A stretch of 64,000 bases of DNA from Flavobacterium flavigenum (GTDB lineage: Bacteria > Bacteroidota > Bacteroidia > Flavobacteriales > Flavobacteriaceae): positions 3,224,001-3,288,000 of the forward strand of contig NZ_CP114285.2 of assembly GCF_027111255.2 (NCBI RefSeq), read 5' to 3'. Both the position numbers and the translations under genes were made by a program. The notes under the pieces are model-generated. The model saw only the letters and a list, made by a program, of their open reading frames with translations. It was not told the origin of the DNA and ran no database searches. Below, piece after piece: positions 60,746 through 64,000 of this stretch (position 1 is its first letter; the number at the start of each line of letters is the position of its first letter).

Positions 60746-62086
60746 ATGGATATAGTTATCAAACTCTCTCAATTTCTATTGAGTTTATCTTTACTTATTA
60801 TTCTTCACGAATTAGGGCATTTTATTCCTGCTAAATTATTTAAAACAAGAGTCGAAAAATTCTACTTATTTTTTGATGTAAAATATTCTTTATTCAAAAA
60901 ACAAATTGGCGAAACGGTTTACGGTATCGGATGGCTTCCGCTTGGGGGCTATGTGAAAATCTCCGGAATGATTGATGAAAGTATGGACAAGGAGCAAATG
61001 GCACTGCCTCCACAACCTTGGGAATTTCGTTCCAAACCGGCATGGCAGCGTTTAATTATCATGTTGGGCGGTGTTACGGTAAACTTTATCCTGGCTTTTA
61101 TCATATATATAGGTATGGCATATGCATATGGTGATACTTATGTTGCAAATGCTGATTTGAAAGACGGTGTTTGGATAACGAATCCCGCACTTGAAAAAGC
61201 GGGAATAAAAACAGGAGATAAAATAATTTCAATAGATGGTCATAAAATTGAGAATTTTGATGATGATACCAATTTAAAGGTAGTTATGGCCAAAGAAATT
61301 TTGATCGAAAGAAATGGGCAACAACAAGCAATCAAAATACCTACAGATTTTATTGATGACCTCTCAAAGCATGAGAAAAGTTTATTGATTAGACCAAGAA
61401 TGCCTTTTGTTATAGGAAGTGTTCAGGCTGATTCACCAAATACTTCACTTAAACCAAAAGATTTGCTTATCACATTAAATGGTCAAGAAGCTAAATATTA
61501 CGATCAGGCTAAAGTAATTTTAAATGCAAACAAAGGAAAAACAATTCCTGCAGTTGTTTTGCGTGATTTAAAACAAACTCCAATTACGGTTAAGGTTTCT
61601 GACAAAGGAACATTAGGTGTAGTTTCAGGAGGTTTAGATATCAAATCATTAGAAAAATTGGGCTATTATAAAATTAGCACCAAAGAATATAGTCTTGCTG
61701 AATCTATTCCGGTCGGACTAGAAAAAGGGAAAAACAAGTTGGTAGATTACGGGAAACAACTGAAAATGATTTTTAATCCTGAAACAAAGGCGTACAAACA
61801 AGTTGGTGGCTTTGCAGCAATTTATAACATTTTTCCGGATTCATGGAGCTGGGAAGCGTTCTGGTCAATCACTGCTTTATTGTCAATTATGTTGGGTGTA
61901 ATGAATTTATTGCCAATTCCGGCACTTGACGGAGGTCATGTGATGTTTTTATTATACGAAATCATTAGTGGTAAAAAACCGAGCGATAAATTCCTTGAAA
62001 ACGCCCAAATGGTTGGTTTCGTTCTACTTATCACACTGCTTTTGTTTGCTAACGGAAACGACATTTACAAGGCAATTGTCAAGTAG
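60746..62086 (+). CDS. rseP: RIP metalloprotease RseP (site-2 protease)
   Basis: 446 aa. Intramembrane zinc protease that cleaves anti-sigma factors after a first cut. Zinc motif H21-E22-x-x-H25 in ILHELGHF in the first membrane helix, then the GGYVKISGM membrane loop, a PDZ region (KAGIKTGDKIISIDG), and the final NLLPIPALDGGHVM motif with the third metal ligand, followed by the last helix. All active residues are present. The stop is followed by a promoter and two tRNA genes. Confidence 0.95.
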   Translation: MDIVIKLSQFLLSLSLLIILHELGHFIPAKLFKTRVEKFYLFFDVKYSLFKKQIGETVYGIGWLPLGGYVKISGMIDESMDKEQMALPPQPWEFRSKPAWQRLIIMLGGVTVNFILAFIIYIGMAYAYGDTYVANADLKDGVWITNPALEKAGIKTGDKIISIDGHKIENFDDDTNLKVVMAKEILIERNGQQQAIKIPTDFIDDLSKHEKSLLIRPRMPFVIGSVQADSPNTSLKPKDLLITLNGQEAKYYDQAKVILNANKGKTIPAVVLRDLKQTPITVKVSDKGTLGVVSGGLDIKSLEKLGYYKISTKEYSLAESIPVGLEKGKNKLVDYGKQLKMIFNPETKAYKQVGGFAAIYNIFPDSWSWEAFWSITALLSIMLGVMNLLPIPALDGGHVMFLLYEIISGKKPSDKFLENAQMVGFVLLITLLLFANGNDIYKAIVK

Positions 62087-62118
62087 AAAAAATATTTTTT
62101 AAAAAGAGTTAAAATATT

Positions 62119-62148
62119 TTTGAGAAACTAAAAAATCATCTATATTTG
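62119..62148 (+). promoter_or_regulatory. Promoter of the tRNA-Asn pair
   Basis: TTTG (62119-62122), an 18-nt spacer and TATATTTG (62141-62148): a perfect Bacteroidetes consensus, 24 bases before the first tRNA. Confidence 0.85.
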
Positions 62149-62172
62149 CACTCGCTAAAAAGAGCAACAACT

Positions 62173-62246
62173 TCCTCCTTAGCTCAGTTGGTTAGAGCAT
62201 CTGACTGTTAATCAGAGGGTCCTTGGTTCGAGCCCAAGAGGGGGAG
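62173..62246 (+). tRNA. tRNA-Asn (GTT)
   Basis: 74 nt. The acceptor stem TCCTCCT pairs with AGGGGGA (one U-G pair), the D arm has AGCTCAGTTGGTTAGAG, the anticodon loop CTGTTAA carries GTT (62207-62209), and the T arm GGTTCGAGCC is standard. CCA is not fully encoded; GCA follows the stem. Confidence 0.97.
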
Positions 62247-62284
62247 CAACTTTTTTTAGCAAACATATTGACCTTTAAGGTGAT

Positions 62285-62358
62285 TCCTCCTTAGCTCAGT
62301 TGGTTAGAGCATCTGACTGTTAATCAGAGGGTCCTTGGTTCGAGCCCAAGAGGGGGAG
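62285..62358 (+). tRNA. tRNA-Asn (GTT), identical second copy
   Basis: Base-for-base identical to the copy at 62173, starting 112 bases later and probably processed from the same transcript. Confidence 0.97.
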
Positions 62359-62361
62359 CAA

Positions 62362-62389
62362 AAAAGACTATCAGAAATGATGGTCTTTT
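62362..62389. terminator. Terminator after the tRNA pair, possibly bidirectional
   Basis: 12-bp stem AAAAGACTATCA/TGATGGTCTTTT with one U-G pair, GAAA loop, and a run of T. A U-run also exists on the minus strand, serving the convergent gene ending at 62408. Confidence 0.85.
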
Positions 62390-62407
62390 TTTTGTTTCGG
62401 ACCTATT

Positions 62408-63097
62408 CTATTTTTTGGTCATTGCAAGAGTTGTATTTTTACTTTCAAAGAGTTTTGTTATTTCTTCTGATTTTTCTGGCTGGTTGATTGCTTTTAGGGA
62501 TTTGGCACATCGTAAATAAAATACTGGTTCTGAATTTTCTTCAACACTAAATAATTCCAGGTAGTATTTGGCGGCAGCTTCGAAATTATTTTCAAAATAA
62601 AATTTATCGGCAACCTTTTTAAGCATGTCTGCAGATTTGTAGCCTTTGTCCAGAACATTTGCATATGTACTTAAGATATCTACGGTTATAGATTTTTTGC
62701 TTTGTGTGGGAACTGTGGTCTGGATTGTAATGGGTTGAATGGTTTTATCGGTTTCAATTATTACAGTTTTTGTGGGTGTTATAGGTTTCGTTTCTTTAAC
62801 GTATGCCTTTTTGTATATTGCGGTTACCGTTATGGTGTTGTTAGATCCCGGATCGTAGGCATTAACCATGTTGAGTTTTGAGACTTCGTATGTTGTGATT
62901 CTATTTTTTTCGATAGCAAGGTTAATTACTTGTTCTACACAATACGATTCTATAACAAGATCTTCTTTGGACTTGTCGTCAAACTTTAATGGTGCTTTAC
63001 GAACGTCTGGATTGGTGATTACCTGACTTACCTGACCAAAACAATTCAATGAAAAAACACCTGCAAATACTATAAAATGTATTGTATGGGTTTTCAT
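62408..63097 (-). CDS. Secreted protein with TPR-like C-terminal domain
   Basis: 229 aa with a signal peptide (about 1-21, ending NCFG). Residues 30-100 are unassigned; about 100-140 are a Thr/Pro/Ile-rich linker (TKTVIIETDKTIQPITIQT). Residues about 145-215 (YANVLDKGYKSADMLKKVADKFYFENNFEAAAKYY, LRCAKSLKAINQPEKSEEI) resemble the TPR part of flavobacterial OmpA/PorE-like proteins, without the peptidoglycan-binding end. Its role is unknown, perhaps a periplasmic scaffold. Confidence 0.65.
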   Translation of the reverse strand: MKTHTIHFIVFAGVFSLNCFGQVSQVITNPDVRKAPLKFDDKSKEDLVIESYCVEQVINLAIEKNRITTYEVSKLNMVNAYDPGSNNTITVTAIYKKAYVKETKPITPTKTVIIETDKTIQPITIQTTVPTQSKKSITVDILSTYANVLDKGYKSADMLKKVADKFYFENNFEAAAKYYLELFSVEENSEPVFYLRCAKSLKAINQPEKSEEITKLFESKNTTLAMTKK

Positions 63098-63362
63098 GAT
63101 AATTAAAATAAAGTTGAGAGCTGTATTGAAATTATATAGTAAAGGTATTTATTATGTTTTGTTTGTATTTGTTTTGACGCTTAACTGTTATTAAAGTCGT
63201 TTAAAATGCTGCATTTGAGGTATGGAATGTGTTCTTTTTTAAAATAAAATTTTCGAACCAGTAAAATGAATGAGGTAATTGAGGTTTTAACTAAGGATAG
63301 TAGGAGTTCAGAAGTGCTTAAAAAAGAAAAAGCCGTCAAAAATGACAGCTTTTCCGTTAATG

Positions 63363-63442
63363 TACCCGGAGCCGGAGTCGAACCGGCACGGTTTCCCACA
63401 GGTGTTTGAGACCAGCGCGTCTACCAATTCCGCCATCCGGGC
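63363..63442 (-). tRNA. tRNA-Leu (CAA)
   Basis: 80 nt on the minus strand. The acceptor stem GCCCGGA pairs with TCCGGGT, the D arm is GCGGAATTGGTAGACGC, and the anticodon loop CTCAAAC holds CAA. A class II variable arm (TGTGGGAAACCGTG) and T arm GGTTCGACTCC follow. One T-T mismatch in the anticodon stem. CCA is not encoded. Confidence 0.93.
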
Positions 63443-63598
63443 TTAGCAGACGAAAAACAATCAGAATTTGATTATTTTAACGCAATAGAATAAGCTATAA
63501 TAGGCTTATTCCTTTAACACGGTGCAAATGTAAAAAATAAAATTAAAAGTTCTACTAAAAATACTCGAAAATTTCCTTTCAGTCTCCAATAAATTTTC

Positions 63599-63685
63599 TA
63601 AATTTGCACCTCGTTAAAACGAAGCACACACAACTAACTACATCCGAGGCAGATACAGGAATTTGGCTAAAAAATAAATTTAGCC
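63599..63685 (+). promoter_or_regulatory. prs promoter and leader hairpin
   Basis: TAAATTTG (63599-63606) is a perfect -7 box; no clear -33 element. The leader of about 115 nt contains GGCTAAA (63665-63671) with TTTAGCC (63679-63685) as a hairpin, and GAGGCAG...CTCCGC words that may extend it. It looks structured, but no known riboswitch was recognised. Confidence 0.5.
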
Positions 63686-63725
63686 GGAACTCCGCAGAAA
63701 CCAAGGAATAAAACAACAAATTATA

Positions 63726-64000
63726 ATGTCGCACCTAGAACCAGAAGCTAAAATTTTTGCTTGTTCACAAAGTGTTTATCTTGCAGAAAAAATTGCAAAA
63801 GAGTACGGAATTCCGTTAGGAAAAGTAACGATGTCAACGTATAGCGATGGTGAATTCCAACCGTCTTACGAAGAGTCAATAAGAGGTTTGCGGGTTTTTA
63901 TCGTTTGTTCAACTTTTCCAACAGCCGATAATTTGATGGAATTGTTATTGATGATTGATGCTGCAAAACGTGCATCTGCAAGACATATTACAGCTGTAAT
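63726..64000 (+). CDS. prs: Ribose-phosphate pyrophosphokinase, N-terminal part
   Basis: Makes PRPP from ribose 5-phosphate and ATP for nucleotide, His and Trp synthesis. The visible 91 residues contain KIFACSQSVYLAEKIAKEYG, STYSDGEFQPSYEESIRG and VFIVCSTFPTADNLMELLLMIDAAKRASARHITAV, matching the family N-terminus including the oligomer-interface helix. The window edge cuts the gene. It has its own promoter and structured leader. Confidence 0.95.
   Translation, partial: MSHLEPEAKIFACSQSVYLAEKIAKEYGIPLGKVTMSTYSDGEFQPSYEESIRGLRVFIVCSTFPTADNLMELLLMIDAAKRASARHITAV

Overview
The window is a low-G+C chromosome segment from a Bacteroidota bacterium, almost certainly a Flavobacterium or close relative. 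The evidence is TAnnTTTG-type -7 promoter boxes, almost no Shine-Dalgarno sites, a type IX secretion C-terminal domain, a TonB receptor paired with a DUF5689 lipoprotein, the SufS-SufE-DUF59-DUF2480-DUF3078 gene order, and many lineage-typical DUF proteins. Gene functions come from motif reading only; no database search was run.

Layout. 1-1766: partial aldose epimerase (galM) divergent from a GntR-type sugar regulator. 2036-3178: FAD-dependent geranylgeranyl-reductase-like enzyme, preceded by a 152-bp palindromic repeat. 3372-12266: six-gene minus-strand envelope operon (Wzy/O-antigen-ligase-like protein with TPRs, transglutaminase-like protein, duplicated LTxEQ protein, Sel1 protein with T9SS sorting domain, MopE-like acidic protein, DUF6705-like protein). 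12856-21136: L-arabinose locus, with a Nudix-fold regulator (AraR), secreted GH51 arabinofuranosidase, araB, araD, araA and a lipoprotein galM. Three palindromic sites sharing a 7-7-7 layout at the promoters are proposed AraR operators. 21284-23333: complete type II restriction-modification module (D12-class adenine methylase, divergent small HTH controller and probable nuclease) with tandem controller operators. It is followed by a decayed osmC copy, a frameshifted XRE/DUF4870 gene, a Cys-rich small protein and intact osmC.

25479-30104: housekeeping genes (ACT protein, YraN, LD-carboxypeptidase, EEP hydrolase, 3-hydroxyanthranilate dioxygenase). 30341-33511: AT-rich accessory cassette on the minus strand (P-loop NTPase, PIN-GNAT-PUA-like fusion, HNH nuclease broken by two homopolymer shifts, ASCH protein). 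This is the best candidate for an undescribed system. 33562-39341: serine hydrolase, then the suf cluster. 39536-47662: secreted unknowns, DUF4870 protein, LytS/LytTR two-component pair, and a four-gene operon that starts with a secreted protein resembling Hcp/TssD. 47725-60496: HflX, secreted protein, DUF5689 lipoprotein plus TonB receptor with a hairpin-rich leader, MFS transporter, DUF4256, Gfo/Idh/MocA oxidoreductase, OYE-family reductase and an ABC transporter pair. 60746-64000: RseP, tandem tRNA-Asn, secreted TPR protein, tRNA-Leu and the start of prs.

At least five families of inverted-repeat intergenic elements are scattered through the gaps. Three apparent frameshifts all look like +1 homopolymer changes, so either recent decay or assembly error is possible.
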